From: Sphingopyxis sp. USTB-05
GTDB lineage: Bacteria > Pseudomonadota > Alphaproteobacteria > Sphingomonadales > Sphingomonadaceae
Direction of reading: 5' to 3'
NCBI RefSeq assembly: GCF_023822045.1
Contig: NZ_CP084712.1
Location: 1,116,001-1,180,000, forward strand
Length of the DNA: 64,000 nt
The stretch's first letter is position 1, and each line of letters opens with the position of its first letter. Below, one piece after another: positions 10,032 through 19,729 of this stretch. The position numbers and the translations under genes are program-made. Under the pieces are notes generated by a model, which was given only the letters and a program-made list of their open reading frames with translations, did not search any database and was not told the DNA's origin.

Positions 10032-11098
10032 TCGCGCTCCCGCGGCTGGCGTATCGAATCATATCGGGGGTCGAGATTGATCGCGCGCCGTTCGTCCATG
10101 TCGGCGCGCTTCGTGTCGCCCCGCTTTCGTAGCAGAAGGCTGCGGTTGTAATAGGCACGCGCGGATTGAGGCGCGTGCTGGACCGCCCGGTCGAGGTCGG
10201 CGATCGCTCGCGCGCTTTCCCCCTGTCGATCGTAGGCAAGGCCGCGATTGAGATAGGCCACCGACAAATCGGGCGCGACGGCAATCGCCTGATCGAACGC
10301 CGAGATCGCGCCATCCAGATCGCCCTCCCACGCCTGTGCCAGCCCGTCGGACAGATGCGCGTCGGCTTGCGCGCGAACCGCCTTCGCGCCCTTGTTCGCC
10401 AGCCTTTTGCATCGTGACAGCGTTCGGCTGGGGTCGTTCACCGTGCAGGCGTTCCAGTCGCCGCGCCTCGGGGCACCGCGCGCCGCTATGCGCGTTCCTG
10501 TGACGACGACCGTATCTTCAGCGACATCGCCGGAAATTACCGTAATGGCGCTCGGCGCGTCCTGTACCGGGCGCGCGGCGCGCTGGGCCGTGACGGTGAT
10601 CGCACTGCGTTCTTCGACTTTGGCGGCCGGCGCAGCGGTCTCCGCCCGCGCAATTTCGACGGGTTTCGCGGCCGGAGGCGCAAGGGCGGGCTGGATCGCG
10701 GGTGGGGCGATGTTCCCACTCTCGGGCACTTTCGCGGGCGACGGGGAGGGCGCGATGGCTACCGGGGCGGGAACTTCGACGGTGTCACGCGCGACGACGG
10801 GCGTCTTTGCCGGAACATCCCGCAGAACCCGTTCGTCGGCAGCCGGAGAGCTGTGTTCAAGCGTCGTCCATGCAAAGGGCAGGCTGATCGCGGCGACGAG
10901 CGCGGCGGCCGCAAATATACCGGCCTGCGGACGCGCCAGATTGGCCCAACAGGATGCTCTTCCGGGCCGGGTCGCAACGGTCGGCGCAGGCGCACCGTCG
11001 AAGCGGGCAAGCGCCTCGGAAATCGCAGCTTCGCGCCGTTTCGGCGCAGGTGGCGGCGGATCGGGCAGGAAGGCTTTCAGATCGTCATCGCCCGTCAT
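10028..11098 (-). CDS. single-pass membrane TPR protein with TonB-plug-like motif
   Basis: From the ATG at 11098 (GGGGA nearby) the protein has 356 residues; an in-frame GTG at 11197 would add 33. An acidic and Pro-rich cytoplasmic N-terminus (1-56) is followed by one membrane helix (about 57-77) and a Pro/Ala-rich linker. Next comes a segment resembling the entry of a TonB receptor plug (ITVTAQRAARPVQDAP, later VVVTGTRI; about 166-205). The C-terminal third holds three TPR-like units. It is the third gene of an ECF sigma-vWA-TPR operon. An anti-sigma or scaffold role is possible; no function is established. Confidence 0.7.
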   Translation of the reverse strand: MTGDDDLKAFLPDPPPPAPKRREAAISEALARFDGAPAPTVATRPGRASCWANLARPQAGIFAAAALVAAISLPFAWTTLEHSSPAADERVLRDVPAKTPVVARDTVEVPAPVAIAPSPSPAKVPESGNIAPPAIQPALAPPAAKPVEIARAETAAPAAKVEERSAITVTAQRAARPVQDAPSAITVISGDVAEDTVVVTGTRIAARGAPRRGDWNACTVNDPSRTLSRCKRLANKGAKAVRAQADAHLSDGLAQAWEGDLDGAISAFDQAIAVAPDLSVAYLNRGLAYDRQGESARAIADLDRAVQHAPQSARAYYNRSLLLRKRGDTKRADMDERRAINLDPRYDSIRQPRERD

Positions 11099-11287
11099 GG
11101 CCGCGATGTCCCCGACGCGGCCCGGCGCGCTGTCGAGCGATGTCGAAACGGCAGGCGCAAGGAAAGGGGCATGAACATCGTCGGACCTTATACGCACAAT
11201 ATCGCAGCGGTCGAATATACCGATTGCCCGATCAAAACGGGCAGGGCGGATGCGGCGGCGGCCTCGTTGAACCGCCGCCGCGCCATG

Positions 11288-13051
11288 TTAGCGTTCCAGC
11301 TTTGCCATCGATCCGGCCGTCCTGGCGGCGCGGACCATCTGGACCAGTTCCATGCGATATCCAAAATCGTCGGTGCCGCGCGCCGCGCCGACGATCTGGA
11401 GCACATCGTCATAGGTCATCGAGCCGCTGTATTTTCCGCCGCGGAGCAACTCGGCAAAGGCCGCGACTCCCGTCGCGAAGCGCGCATCCTGCGGTGCGTC
11501 CGCAAAACGGGCGAATTCGATGCGGCGGTCGATCGGCGTAGAGATCAACTGGCTGCGGTCCGATTTGGGCAATTTGTAACGGATCTTCACAAAGCCATAT
11601 TCGCTGGACGCCGCAGCAACGGTTCTTGGAGCAGGCTTGCTGTAGCGCAGATCGCCCATCGTCCGCGGTCCGCCGACGGGAACAATCTCGTAAAGCGCCG
11701 TCACCGTCTGTCCCGAACCGACATCGCCCGCATCGACCTTGTCATTGTCGAAATCGTCGCGGTTCAGCATCCGCGTTTCATAGCCGATGAGCCGATATTC
11801 GGCGACTGTCGCCGGGTTGAACTCGACCTGAATCTTCACGTCCTTTGCGATCGGGAAGAGCGTCGAAGTGGCTTCGTCGACCAGCGTTTTGCGCGCTTCA
11901 CCAAGCGTGTCGATATAAGCCGCGGCGCCATTGCCGTTCTGGGCCAGCGTCTGCATCAGCGCATCGTTGTAATTGCCCATGCCAAAACCGAGAACCGAGA
12001 GGAAAATGCCCTTGCCGCGCTCGCGCTCGATATAGCCTTTCAGTTCATTCTGGTCGGTGATGCCAACGTTGAAGTCGCCGTCGGTGGCCAGGATAACGCG
12101 GTTGACGCCGTTCGGATCGCGGTTGCGTTCGGCCAACGCATAGGCTTGGCGGATGCCCTCGGCGCCCGCCGTGCTGCCGCCCGCGCCGAGCTGGTCGATC
12201 ACCGCCAATATCCTGTCTTTCTGGCTCGCCGGGGTCGGCTCGAGCGCAGTGCCCGCGCTGCCGGCATAGGTCACGATCGACACGCGGTCGTTGCGATCGA
12301 GTTGGTTGAGCAGCAGTCCGAGCGATTTCTTGACGAGTGGCAGCTTGTTCGGCGCGTCCATCGACCCCGACGTGTCGATCAGGAAGACGAGGTTCGCGCG
12401 CGGCCGCGTCGCACGCTCGATTTCATAACCTTTGATGCCGATGCGGACGAGCTTGCGGCCCACCGTAAACGGGCTGGGGAAGACTGCGACGTTCGAGGAA
12501 AAGGGCTGCTGCGCGCTGCGCGGTGCGGCATAGTCATAGGGGAAATAGTTGATCAACTCTTCGCTTCGTACTGCGGCCGGCTGGGGCAGCGCATTGTTGT
12601 TCAGCGAGGCGCGGACAAAGGAATAGGATGCGGTGTCGACGTCGATCGAAAAGGTCGACACAGGCTCGTCGCGCGCGATCTTGAACGGATTTTCCGAAGT
12701 AGAGGTGAATTTGTCCCGGCCGACATCCTGATAATAGGGTCTGATCCGGTCGGGGTGCGCCGCGCGCAGGGCGGTCCCCGTCACGACAATATTCTGCGTC
12801 GACGCCGGGGGCGGCGCTCTGCGGCTTTCCGAACTGATCACCGATATCGGCATCGGCGCGTCCATGACGGGCGACGCGATCTGCCGGCCCGTCACGACGA
12901 TTGCCGAGGCGTCTTCTTCCAGTTCGGCTTTCGGTGTCGGCGCCGAGGTGTCGGACGATGGCGAGGCGATATCGGGTTCGTTCGATTGCGAGCAGGCGGT
13001 GATTAACGTCATCGACAGGCCCGCGGTGAGCATCAGACGGAAACGGGACAT
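11288..13051 (-). CDS. vWA-domain lipoprotein, YfbK/DUF3520 type
   Basis: The ATG at 13051 follows AAGGGAG and gives a lipoprotein signal with lipobox LITAC (Cys20), 587 residues in all. The N-terminal vWF_A-associated region (FSIDVDTASYSFVRASL) leads to a vWA domain with the metal-binding DTSGS at 226-230 and ATDGDFN. A C-terminal DUF3520 ends the protein. Between the lipid anchor and the vWA part, residues about 50-94 contain two TonB-plug-like motifs (IVVTGRQIASPVMDAP and NIVVTGTALR). It sits between the ECF sigma gene and the TPR gene. Function of the family is unknown; protein binding at the periplasmic side is likely. Confidence 0.85.
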   Translation of the reverse strand: MSRFRLMLTAGLSMTLITACSQSNEPDIASPSSDTSAPTPKAELEEDASAIVVTGRQIASPVMDAPMPISVISSESRRAPPPASTQNIVVTGTALRAAHPDRIRPYYQDVGRDKFTSTSENPFKIARDEPVSTFSIDVDTASYSFVRASLNNNALPQPAAVRSEELINYFPYDYAAPRSAQQPFSSNVAVFPSPFTVGRKLVRIGIKGYEIERATRPRANLVFLIDTSGSMDAPNKLPLVKKSLGLLLNQLDRNDRVSIVTYAGSAGTALEPTPASQKDRILAVIDQLGAGGSTAGAEGIRQAYALAERNRDPNGVNRVILATDGDFNVGITDQNELKGYIERERGKGIFLSVLGFGMGNYNDALMQTLAQNGNGAAAYIDTLGEARKTLVDEATSTLFPIAKDVKIQVEFNPATVAEYRLIGYETRMLNRDDFDNDKVDAGDVGSGQTVTALYEIVPVGGPRTMGDLRYSKPAPRTVAAASSEYGFVKIRYKLPKSDRSQLISTPIDRRIEFARFADAPQDARFATGVAAFAELLRGGKYSGSMTYDDVLQIVGAARGTDDFGYRMELVQMVRAARTAGSMAKLER

Positions 13052-13163
13052 GACATGTCTCCCTTGGCAACAGCGGCGCACAATCGCCCGCATGTCCCTG
13101 TGACGCCGGGGCGCGGGAAATCCTTGGCGGCCTCTGAAAAATAATTCGAAACGCCCGGCGCGA

Positions 13164-13700
13164 TCAGTCGTCGGGGTCGGCCTTCGGGGCGATCTGGCGC
13201 CGAATCTCGTGCATTCGCCACGATATGGTTGCTTCTGCGACGCCCAATATCTGTGCGGCTTCGGCGTGCGAAAGCTGCTGTCCGGCGATCAGGATTGCGG
13301 TGTCGCGAAGGTCGGGTTTCAAACGCGCGATCGCGCTTTCGATCCAGATGGCATCGTAAAGGTCGCGGCCGTCGGGGCCGCGCGCCAATCCGGTCATGAT
13401 ACTCAACCGGCCGGCGAAACGCGTGAAGGCCGATCGGCGTCGGTGAAAATCGCGGCAGGCGTTATAGACGATGCTGCACAGCCAGGTCGTGAACTTCGCA
13501 TCGCCGCGAAAGGCGGAGAGTTTCTCGGCGAGAATGCAGCACACATCCTGCGCGATATCGTCGGCATCGGCACGCGATCCGGTCAACTGCCAGGCAAGGC
13601 CGTGGATGCGATCATAATGGTCGCGAAGCAACGCTTCGAATGCGTCGCGGTCGCCCGCGGCAGCAGCGGCGATGATATCCGCGTCGGTAGCGCCCGCCAT
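13164..13700 (-). CDS. ECF RNA polymerase sigma factor
   Basis: This 178-residue protein shows region 2 ([39 protein letters not shown]) and region 4 with a helix-turn-helix ([25 protein letters not shown]). It is the first gene of the minus-strand group with the vWA lipoprotein and the TPR protein, about 110 bases ahead of the former. No classical small anti-sigma gene is adjacent. The membrane TPR protein is a candidate partner by position only. Confidence 0.9.
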   Translation of the reverse strand: MAGATDADIIAAAAAGDRDAFEALLRDHYDRIHGLAWQLTGSRADADDIAQDVCCILAEKLSAFRGDAKFTTWLCSIVYNACRDFHRRRSAFTRFAGRLSIMTGLARGPDGRDLYDAIWIESAIARLKPDLRDTAILIAGQQLSHAEAAQILGVAEATISWRMHEIRRQIAPKADPDD

Positions 13701-13844
13701 GGGTCAGATGCGCCTGCACGGATATGGAGGGCGTTCCGGTCCTTCGGCGGACTGACGGTCCGTCACCGGCCAAACTGATCCCCCGCATCCTGCCATCGCG
13801 ATGGTTTGTGCCTCATTCGCGGCACGAAGGCCATCGCCGACTTT

Positions 13845-13861
13845 CGAAGGCTTAGCCTTCG
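13845..13861 (-). terminator. hairpin at the end of the MHYT-GGDEF-EAL gene
   Basis: CGAAGGC and GCCTTCG flank a TTA that is the reverse-strand stop codon of the MHYT gene, forming a 7-bp stem. No T-run follows, so Rho-independent termination is doubtful. Confidence 0.3.
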
Positions 13862-16209
13862 GCGTCGCGGATTTCGATGTCGGGCGCGGCGAGTGGCCAT
13901 GTTTCGGACTGGAAGGGATCGGGCGCCGGACGGCCGAAATAATATCCCTGCGCCTGTGGGCACCCCTCGTCGAGCAACATCTGTCGCTGCTCACCGGTCT
14001 CGACCCCTTCGGCCACGATCGGCATGTTGAAGCTTCGGCCGAGCCCGATGATCGCCCGCACGATCGACCGCGCCGCCTCGTCATCGGGGATCGAGGCAAC
14101 GAAGCTCTTGTCGATCTTGATCTTGTCGAACGGAAAGGCCTTGAGATTGCTCAGCGACGAGTAACCGGTGCCGAAATCATCCATCGCGATCCGGACGCCG
14201 AGAGCACGGATTTCGTGGAGTGCTTTCAATGCGCTGTGTTTGTTGCGCACAAAAGCGGTCTCGGTGATTTCGAGTTCGAGCCGGTGCGCCTCAAGGCCCG
14301 ATTGCGACAAAGCGTCGCGGACGACGGCAGGCAGGTTTGGTACCTGAAACTGGATGGTCGACACGTTGACGGCGATCGAGACATTCTTCGGCCAGTTTGC
14401 CGCGGCCCGGCAGGCTTCGCGCAGCACCCACTCGCCGATCGGTACGATGGCGCCGATTTCTTCCGCGACCGGGATGAAATAGTCGGGCGGAACGTCGCCG
14501 CGTTCGGGATGCTCCCAGCGAAGCAGCGCTTCATAACCGACGACCGAAGCGAAAGCGGTCGCGACGAGCGGTTGATAGACGATGCGAAGCTCGTCGCGGG
14601 CGATTGCGTGCCGCAGGTCATGCTCTAGCGCCCGGCGTTCGCGTGCGAGCGCGTCCATCTCCTGATCGAAAAAGGCGGCGTTGCCCTTGCCGTTGTTCTT
14701 CGCGCGATAGAGCGCGGTATCGGCATTGCGCTGCAGTACCTCGGCATCGGTTCCGTCTTGCGGAAAGAGCGCGACGCCGATGCTTACCCCGACCGCCATC
14801 GGATCGCGGGCGACATCCATTTCGATCGCAAGCGTATCGAGAATGCGGGCCGAAAGCTTGCGGGCATCGTCAGGGCTTGAAGCACCGGTCTGGATCACAA
14901 GGAACTCATCGCCCCCGATACGCGCGACAACGTCGTCCGCACGCACGGCGGATCGGAGGATGTCGGCGATGCGGCACAGGATTTCATCCCCGGCTCCGTG
15001 GCCGAATATGTCGTTCACCGCCTTGAACCGGTCGAGGTCGAGCGCGAGCAGTGCGAAAGGTTTCTTCGCACTGATTGCCGCGTCGAGCGCCCGGCCGAAG
15101 TGAGCCCGGTTCGACAGGTCGGTGAGGGCGTCGTGCGACGCCAGATGCTCGATCGCCCGCTGCGCGCGCTTTCGATCGGACAGGTCGCGGATCGCAAGAA
15201 CCTGGCAGCTTCGTCCACGATATTCGATCGTCTGCGTCGCAATTTCGAGGATATGATCTTCGTCGATGCTGGTGCGCAGGCGCGCTTCGGCGGAATGGCC
15301 GTTCGGCGGTTCGAAGGCTGCGCCGTTGCTGGCGACGAACCAGTCGGACGGCGTGCTACCGGCGATTGCGCCGCTGCTGACGCCAAGGAGCGTGCAAAGC
15401 CGCGCGTTCACCTCGATGATCCGTCCGTCATATGTGATCGCAAGCGCCTCGAGCGTCGCGTCGGCAAGGCCATGTGCGTCGGTAAGCCAGCGGTCGACGA
15501 GCGATCCGGTGAGCGCGAGGGCTACCAGCGCGACATTGGCGATGACGATCGCGGGAACCAGCCAGTCGCGGCTGCTCGTTGCCCCGGGAATGCTGCCACG
15601 TGTCGGATCGGGGACGAGTGTGGTCGCCGACATCGCGGTAAAATGCAGGACGACGATGGCGAGCACGGCGAACGCTGCAGGCAGTGCAATCTTCTTCCAG
15701 CCCTTCGCCCGCGCGAAGGCAAGAAACGCGGCGAAAAAGCAAAATCCCGACAGCGGCACCGAGATGAGGATCGGTGCCCAGTCGTAGGCGACTCGCGCGG
15801 GGGCGATGATCGACGCCATGCCGATAAAGTGCATCGCCGCGACGCCGATTGCCGCCCCCACCGCCGCGAGCGCGCAGCGACGCGCGTCCGGCGCCTTGCC
15901 CAGCCAGCGGAAACTGCACCAAAAAAAGGCGATCGCGATGGCGACCGACAGGATGGTCAGGCCGACGTCGAAGCGAATCGGCATCGATCCGCGATAGGCG
16001 AGCATCGCGACGAAATGCGTCGCCCATACCCCCATGCCTTCGGCCACCGCGGCGACCACAAGCCAGTGGCGCCGGCGGGCGTCGACGCAGTGCGTCGAGC
16101 GGTTCAGAACGACGAAAAGGCTGATATTCCCGAGGATGCAGACCAGCGCGGCGATCAGGACAAAACGCAGATCATGCTGATGGACCACGCATTCGAGGAC
16201 GCTGAACAT
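13852..16209 (-). CDS. MHYT-PAS-GGDEF-EAL cyclic-di-GMP signalling protein
   Basis: This 785-residue inner-membrane protein begins with an MHYT sensor of seven helices. Its three motifs THFVAM (64-69), MHFIGM (126-131) and LHFTAM (189-194) may bind copper and sense a diatomic gas. A PAS domain (about 245-345) follows, then a diguanylate cyclase domain with intact GGDEF (432-436). The EAL phosphodiesterase domain has EAL at 560-562 and DDFGTGYSS. Both catalytic signatures are kept, so it may make or break cyclic-di-GMP depending on the signal. It is transcribed alone. Confidence 0.92.
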   Translation of the reverse strand: MFSVLECVVHQHDLRFVLIAALVCILGNISLFVVLNRSTHCVDARRRHWLVVAAVAEGMGVWATHFVAMLAYRGSMPIRFDVGLTILSVAIAIAFFWCSFRWLGKAPDARRCALAAVGAAIGVAAMHFIGMASIIAPARVAYDWAPILISVPLSGFCFFAAFLAFARAKGWKKIALPAAFAVLAIVVLHFTAMSATTLVPDPTRGSIPGATSSRDWLVPAIVIANVALVALALTGSLVDRWLTDAHGLADATLEALAITYDGRIIEVNARLCTLLGVSSGAIAGSTPSDWFVASNGAAFEPPNGHSAEARLRTSIDEDHILEIATQTIEYRGRSCQVLAIRDLSDRKRAQRAIEHLASHDALTDLSNRAHFGRALDAAISAKKPFALLALDLDRFKAVNDIFGHGAGDEILCRIADILRSAVRADDVVARIGGDEFLVIQTGASSPDDARKLSARILDTLAIEMDVARDPMAVGVSIGVALFPQDGTDAEVLQRNADTALYRAKNNGKGNAAFFDQEMDALARERRALEHDLRHAIARDELRIVYQPLVATAFASVVGYEALLRWEHPERGDVPPDYFIPVAEEIGAIVPIGEWVLREACRAAANWPKNVSIAVNVSTIQFQVPNLPAVVRDALSQSGLEAHRLELEITETAFVRNKHSALKALHEIRALGVRIAMDDFGTGYSSLSNLKAFPFDKIKIDKSFVASIPDDEAARSIVRAIIGLGRSFNMPIVAEGVETGEQRQMLLDEGCPQAQGYYFGRPAPDPFQSETWPLAAPDIEIRDAEG

Positions 16210-16283
16210 GCATTCTCTCCCTGGTCCCCGCCGTTCTTGTGCCTTTCAATTCTAAATATTGCATTATTGGCCGGTCGCCGGGG

Positions 16284-16697
16284 TCAGGGTATTTGGATAT
16301 CCTTGGCCGGGACAAGAAGCGGCTTGCCTTTTTCGACGATATAGGTCGCGAGTTCGGCGCCATTATTCGCGGTACGATTGCGTGCCATATGTGCGACGCC
16401 GGTCGGGACGAACAGCACGTCACCGGCTTTCAGCGTGACGGGCGCCTCGCCCTCAAGCTGATATTCGAGCGTGCCTTCGAGGATATAGATCACCTCTTCG
16501 CCGGGGTGGCGATGCCAGGGCGCTACTGCGCCGGGCGCGATATCGATGCGCGCCTGGACCGTTTCGCGGCCCGGTATCGAAAGGTCGTGGCGCTGGAGAT
16601 CGGTTCGGGTGGTGCCCTGCGGTGCCGGGGCGGCCGCAGAAGCGGGACCGGCCAGCATGAGTGCGGCGGCAAGCACGGCGGGAATATGTCGGATCAT
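16284..16697 (-). CDS. secreted cupin-domain protein
   Basis: This is a 137-residue single-domain cupin with a cleavable signal peptide (about 1-22, ending PASAAA). Motif 1 reads WHRHPGEEVIYILEG and motif 2 GDVLFVPTGVAHMARN, so the His/Glu metal ligands are kept. It could be a small periplasmic metal enzyme or binding protein; no substrate is implied. It lies alone between the cyclic-di-GMP gene and the leuC-like gene. Confidence 0.8.
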   Translation of the reverse strand: MIRHIPAVLAAALMLAGPASAAAPAPQGTTRTDLQRHDLSIPGRETVQARIDIAPGAVAPWHRHPGEEVIYILEGTLEYQLEGEAPVTLKAGDVLFVPTGVAHMARNRTANNGAELATYIVEKGKPLLVPAKDIQIP

Positions 16698-16871
16698 GAT
16701 GCTGTCCTTCTGGGGTTTGTCGCAGTCGCGGTCTTCGCAAGCTCAGTCGGTGTTCGCCGCCAGAAGCGTCGAGGTTACAGAAAGGGAAAGCGCAGCGTCC
16801 GGGCGTTCGACCGGCAAGGCCGCGCCGGAAACCCCGAAAATTCTTGCTCCGCTCTCCGTCTCGCGATAATA

Positions 16872-16887
16872 ACTTAGATATCTAAGT
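16872..16887 (+). promoter_or_regulatory. MarR-type operator copy 1 (leuC-like)
   Basis: ACTTAGATATCTAAGT is a perfect 16-bp palindrome, very AT-rich in a GC-rich background, 78 bases before the leuC-like ATG. It is one of eight matching sites on the island. Confidence 0.7.
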
Positions 16888-16964
16888 ATATATGCGGACG
16901 ATGTTCGGGGGTAAGTGGTGACGGAATTCGACGATCGGACTTTGAGGGCAGGGTTTTGCACAGA

Positions 16965-18383
16965 ATGACAATGCCGCCCCCGCGCACCCTCTATGACAAG
17001 ATTTGGGACGCGCATGCCGTCGCCGACGACGACGGGGAAACCCTGCTCTACATCGATCTGCACCTGCTCCATGAAGTGACTTCGCCGCAGGCCTTTGCCG
17101 GGCTGGCGGCTGCGGGCCGAACGGTGCGGCGGCCGGAACGGGCGCTGGCGCTGTCCGATCATAATGTGCCGACGGCCGGCCAGACGGCAGGACTGGCCGG
17201 CGTGACCGATGCGGAGGCGCGGGCCCAACTCGAAGCGTTGGTCGACAATACCCGGCGGTTCGGGATCGAGAATTTCCCGATGGGCGATCCGCGCGGCGGT
17301 ATTGTTCATGTCGTCGGACCCGAACAGGGGCGCTCGCAGCCGGGAATGACGATCGTTTGCGGCGACAGCCATACCTCGACGCACGGCGCTTTCGGCGCGC
17401 TCGCCTTTGGAATCGGGACATCGGAGGTCGAGCATGTGCTGGCGACGCAGACGATCCGCCAGCGCCGGTCGCGCAACATGCGCGTGATCGTCGATGGCAC
17501 GCTTGCGCGGCATGTCCATGCCAAGGATCTGGCGCTCCATCTGCTCGGCCTGATCGGGGTCGACGGCGCCGGCGGGCATGTGATCGAATATTCCGGGGCG
17601 GCAATCCGTGCGCTGTCGATGGAGGGACGGATGACGCTCTGCAACCTCAGCATCGAAATGGGCGCGCGCGCGGGGCTCGTCGCGCCCGATGCGACGACCT
17701 TCGCATATCTCGCGGGCCGCCCGGCCGCTCCCCGCAGCGATAGCTGGGATGCCGCACTGGCCCGGTGGAGCGCTCTCACCAGCGACGACGGTGCGCTTTT
17801 CGACCGCGAGCTTGCCATCGATGCACGCGACGTTCGGGCGATGGTAAGCTGGGGGACGAATCCGTCACAGGTCGTCGCGATCGACGGCCATGTGCCCGAT
17901 CCCGCAACACTAGCCGACTCCGATGCGCGGGCATCGGCCGAGCGGGCCCTTGTCTATATGGGGCTCGCGCCGGGGACCCGGGTCGCGGGTCAACGGCTCG
18001 ACCGGGTCTTCATCGGCAGTTGTACCAACAGCCGGATCGAGGATTTGCGCATCGTCTCCGACGTTGTTCGCGGCCGCCGTGTCGCGCCACATGTTCGCGC
18101 GATGGTCGTCCCGGGGTCGGGGCTGGTCAAGCGGCAGGCTGAGGCGGAGGGCATCGCCGACACTCTACGCGACGCGGGCTTCGACTGGCGCGAACCGGGT
18201 TGCTCCATGTGTGTCGGTATGAACGCCGACCGGCTGCAGCCGGGCGAGCGCTGCGCGGCTACGTCGAACCGCAATTTCGAGAACCGGCAGGGGCGGGGTG
18301 GACGCACGCATTTGATGAGCCCCGCGCTCGCCGCCGCAAGCGCGATTGCGGGCCATATCGCGTCGCCCGAAATGCTCGGCTAG
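16965..18383 (+). CDS. leuC: LeuC-like aconitase-family hydro-lyase, large subunit
   Basis: From the ATG at 16965 the protein has 472 residues, normal for LeuC. Signatures include [29 protein letters not shown], the cluster cysteine of IGSCTNS and CSMC near the C-terminus, which complete a [4Fe-4S] aconitase site. LeuCD isomerises 2- and 3-isopropylmalate; close relatives hydrate citraconate or dimethylmaleate. An operator palindrome lies upstream and the partner leuD converges on it with interlocked stops. The catabolic setting suggests a degradative hydro-lyase rather than the leucine-biosynthetic copy, but this is inference. Confidence 0.85.
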   Translation: MTMPPPRTLYDKIWDAHAVADDDGETLLYIDLHLLHEVTSPQAFAGLAAAGRTVRRPERALALSDHNVPTAGQTAGLAGVTDAEARAQLEALVDNTRRFGIENFPMGDPRGGIVHVVGPEQGRSQPGMTIVCGDSHTSTHGAFGALAFGIGTSEVEHVLATQTIRQRRSRNMRVIVDGTLARHVHAKDLALHLLGLIGVDGAGGHVIEYSGAAIRALSMEGRMTLCNLSIEMGARAGLVAPDATTFAYLAGRPAAPRSDSWDAALARWSALTSDDGALFDRELAIDARDVRAMVSWGTNPSQVVAIDGHVPDPATLADSDARASAERALVYMGLAPGTRVAGQRLDRVFIGSCTNSRIEDLRIVSDVVRGRRVAPHVRAMVVPGSGLVKRQAEAEGIADTLRDAGFDWREPGCSMCVGMNADRLQPGERCAATSNRNFENRQGRGGRTHLMSPALAAASAIAGHIASPEMLG

Positions 18384-18964
18384 ATCGCCGCTTCGAACCG
18401 CGCGATCGCATCGGCGTGGCGCAAGCTACGTTCGATATCGTCAAGCCCCTCCATCAGGATGCGGCGGTCGTCGGGATCGATGTCGAACGCGATCGTTTCG
18501 CCCGACGCAAGGCGGATCTGCTGCGCCGCCAGATCGACCTCGATCGGCGCATATTGCGCAAGCGCGATTTCTTCCCGCAGGCGCGTACATGCTTCGTCGG
18601 GCAAGCGGATCAGCAACAGGCCGTTCTTGCGCGCATTGCCGGCGAAGATGTCGCCGAAACTCGGCGCTATGACACAGCGAAAGCCAAAGTCCGTGAGCGC
18701 CCACACAGCATGTTCGCGCGAGGAGCCACAGCCAAAATTGCGATCGGCGACGATGATTTGCGCCTTTCGGCCCTGCGGCTGATTTAGGATGAAGTCGTCC
18801 CGCTCCGCGCCGTTCCGATCAAACCGCAACTCCTGAAAGAGGTGCTTGCCAAGGCCGGAACGGGTCAGCGCTTTCATATATTGCGCCGGGATGATCATGT
18901 CGGTGTCGACATTGGCGAGCGGCAAGGGCACCGCACCAGCTCGTATCCGGATAAATTCCTGCAC
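18380..18964 (-). CDS. leuD: LeuD-like aconitase-family hydro-lyase, small subunit
   Basis: The GTG at 18964, five bases after GGAG, gives 194 residues. A GTG at 18979 would add five but would start inside the operator. [18 protein letters not shown] and [13 protein letters not shown] are LeuD swivel-domain signatures. It faces leuC tail to tail; both stops are TAG and share CTAG at 18380-18383. Large and small subunits are usually co-directional, so this arrangement is unusual. An operator copy lies right at its start. Confidence 0.87.
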   Translation of the reverse strand: MQEFIRIRAGAVPLPLANVDTDMIIPAQYMKALTRSGLGKHLFQELRFDRNGAERDDFILNQPQGRKAQIIVADRNFGCGSSREHAVWALTDFGFRCVIAPSFGDIFAGNARKNGLLLIRLPDEACTRLREEIALAQYAPIEVDLAAQQIRLASGETIAFDIDPDDRRILMEGLDDIERSLRHADAIARFEAAI

Positions 18965-18977
18965 GCTAACTCCATTC

Positions 18978-18993
18978 ACTTAGTATTCTAAGT
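18978..18993 (-). promoter_or_regulatory. MarR-type operator copy 2 (leuD-like / MarR gene)
   Basis: ACTTAGTATTCTAAGT has perfect 6-bp arms. It ends 14 bases before the chosen leuD start on one side and precedes the first MarR gene on the other, so it may serve both. Confidence 0.7.
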
Positions 18994-19155
18994 AAGTGAG
19001 TCGCTCGATCTTGTCCAACATTATCGCGGGGTTGGAAGGGGGATACGATCCAAGATGGCGATGAAGATGGTTGCCGCGCGAATCTTCGCGTCCTAAGGTT
19101 CCCTCTTGCGCGGGCTGGCGCCCGGTGTCGGAGCTCGCGACAGGGGAGCAGGATT

Positions 19156-19662
19156 TTGGTAAAGAAAACACAGGATTATCGGCATCCGGCCGAATATTAT
19201 ACCGATCCTGAGAACAGCATCGGATATCTGGCGCGCGTCGTCTTTCGTTCCTTTTCGCGGCTCCTCGAACGGCGCACGCTGACGCACGACGTGTCGGCGG
19301 GGCAGTGGCGTTTCCTGCGCCAACTGTGGCGCGAGGACGGGATCACGCAGCGCGAGCTCAGCGAGCGCGTGGGCATGCGTGAGCCGACGACGGTCGTCGC
19401 GCTGAAGGGGCTGGAGAAGGCCGGGTTGATCACGCGCAAGAAGACGACCGACGATCGCCGCAAGACCTTCATCCATCTGACTCCGCACGCCAAGAAGCTC
19501 GAACTGATTCTCGCCCCGATGAACGCCGAGATTCACGAGATCGCGACCAAGGGGATGACCGACGAGGAGGTCGAAGTGCTGCAAGGTCTGATGCGCCGTG
19601 TGATCGGCAATCTGGCCGAAGAGACGCAGAAACTGTCGGTACTGTCGGACATCAAGGCCTGA
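19156..19662 (+). CDS. MarR-family transcriptional regulator
   Basis: This 168-residue regulator starts at a TTG preceded by GGGGAG at seven bases. The winged helix contains ITQRELSERVGMREPTTVVALKGLEKAGLI and the wing KTTDDRRKTFIHLT. Flanking helices supply the dimer interface. Operator copies lie on both sides (18978 and 19695). MarR proteins in catabolic clusters often repress and are released by an aromatic acid or its CoA thioester. It is a prime candidate for the regulator of the island. Confidence 0.88.
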   Translation: MVKKTQDYRHPAEYYTDPENSIGYLARVVFRSFSRLLERRTLTHDVSAGQWRFLRQLWREDGITQRELSERVGMREPTTVVALKGLEKAGLITRKKTTDDRRKTFIHLTPHAKKLELILAPMNAEIHEIATKGMTDEEVEVLQGLMRRVIGNLAEETQKLSVLSDIKA

Positions 19663-19694
19663 CGGCTTGCAACTTGCCTCGCGAAGCGACAATA

Positions 19695-19710
19695 GGTTAG
19701 TATTCTAACT
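19695..19710 (+). promoter_or_regulatory. MarR-type operator copy 3 (FMN reductase)
   Basis: GGTTAGTATTCTAACT contains the perfect inverted repeat GTTAG/CTAAC. It ends 20 bases before the FMN reductase ATG, so bound protein would block transcription initiation. Confidence 0.65.
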
Positions 19711-19729
19711 ATATTGCTCGGGAGGGAAA

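Noticed and set aside
13793..13804. CCATCGCGATGG palindrome upstream of the sigma gene
   Set aside because: Short, GC-rich and unrepeated; such words are frequent by chance in this composition.
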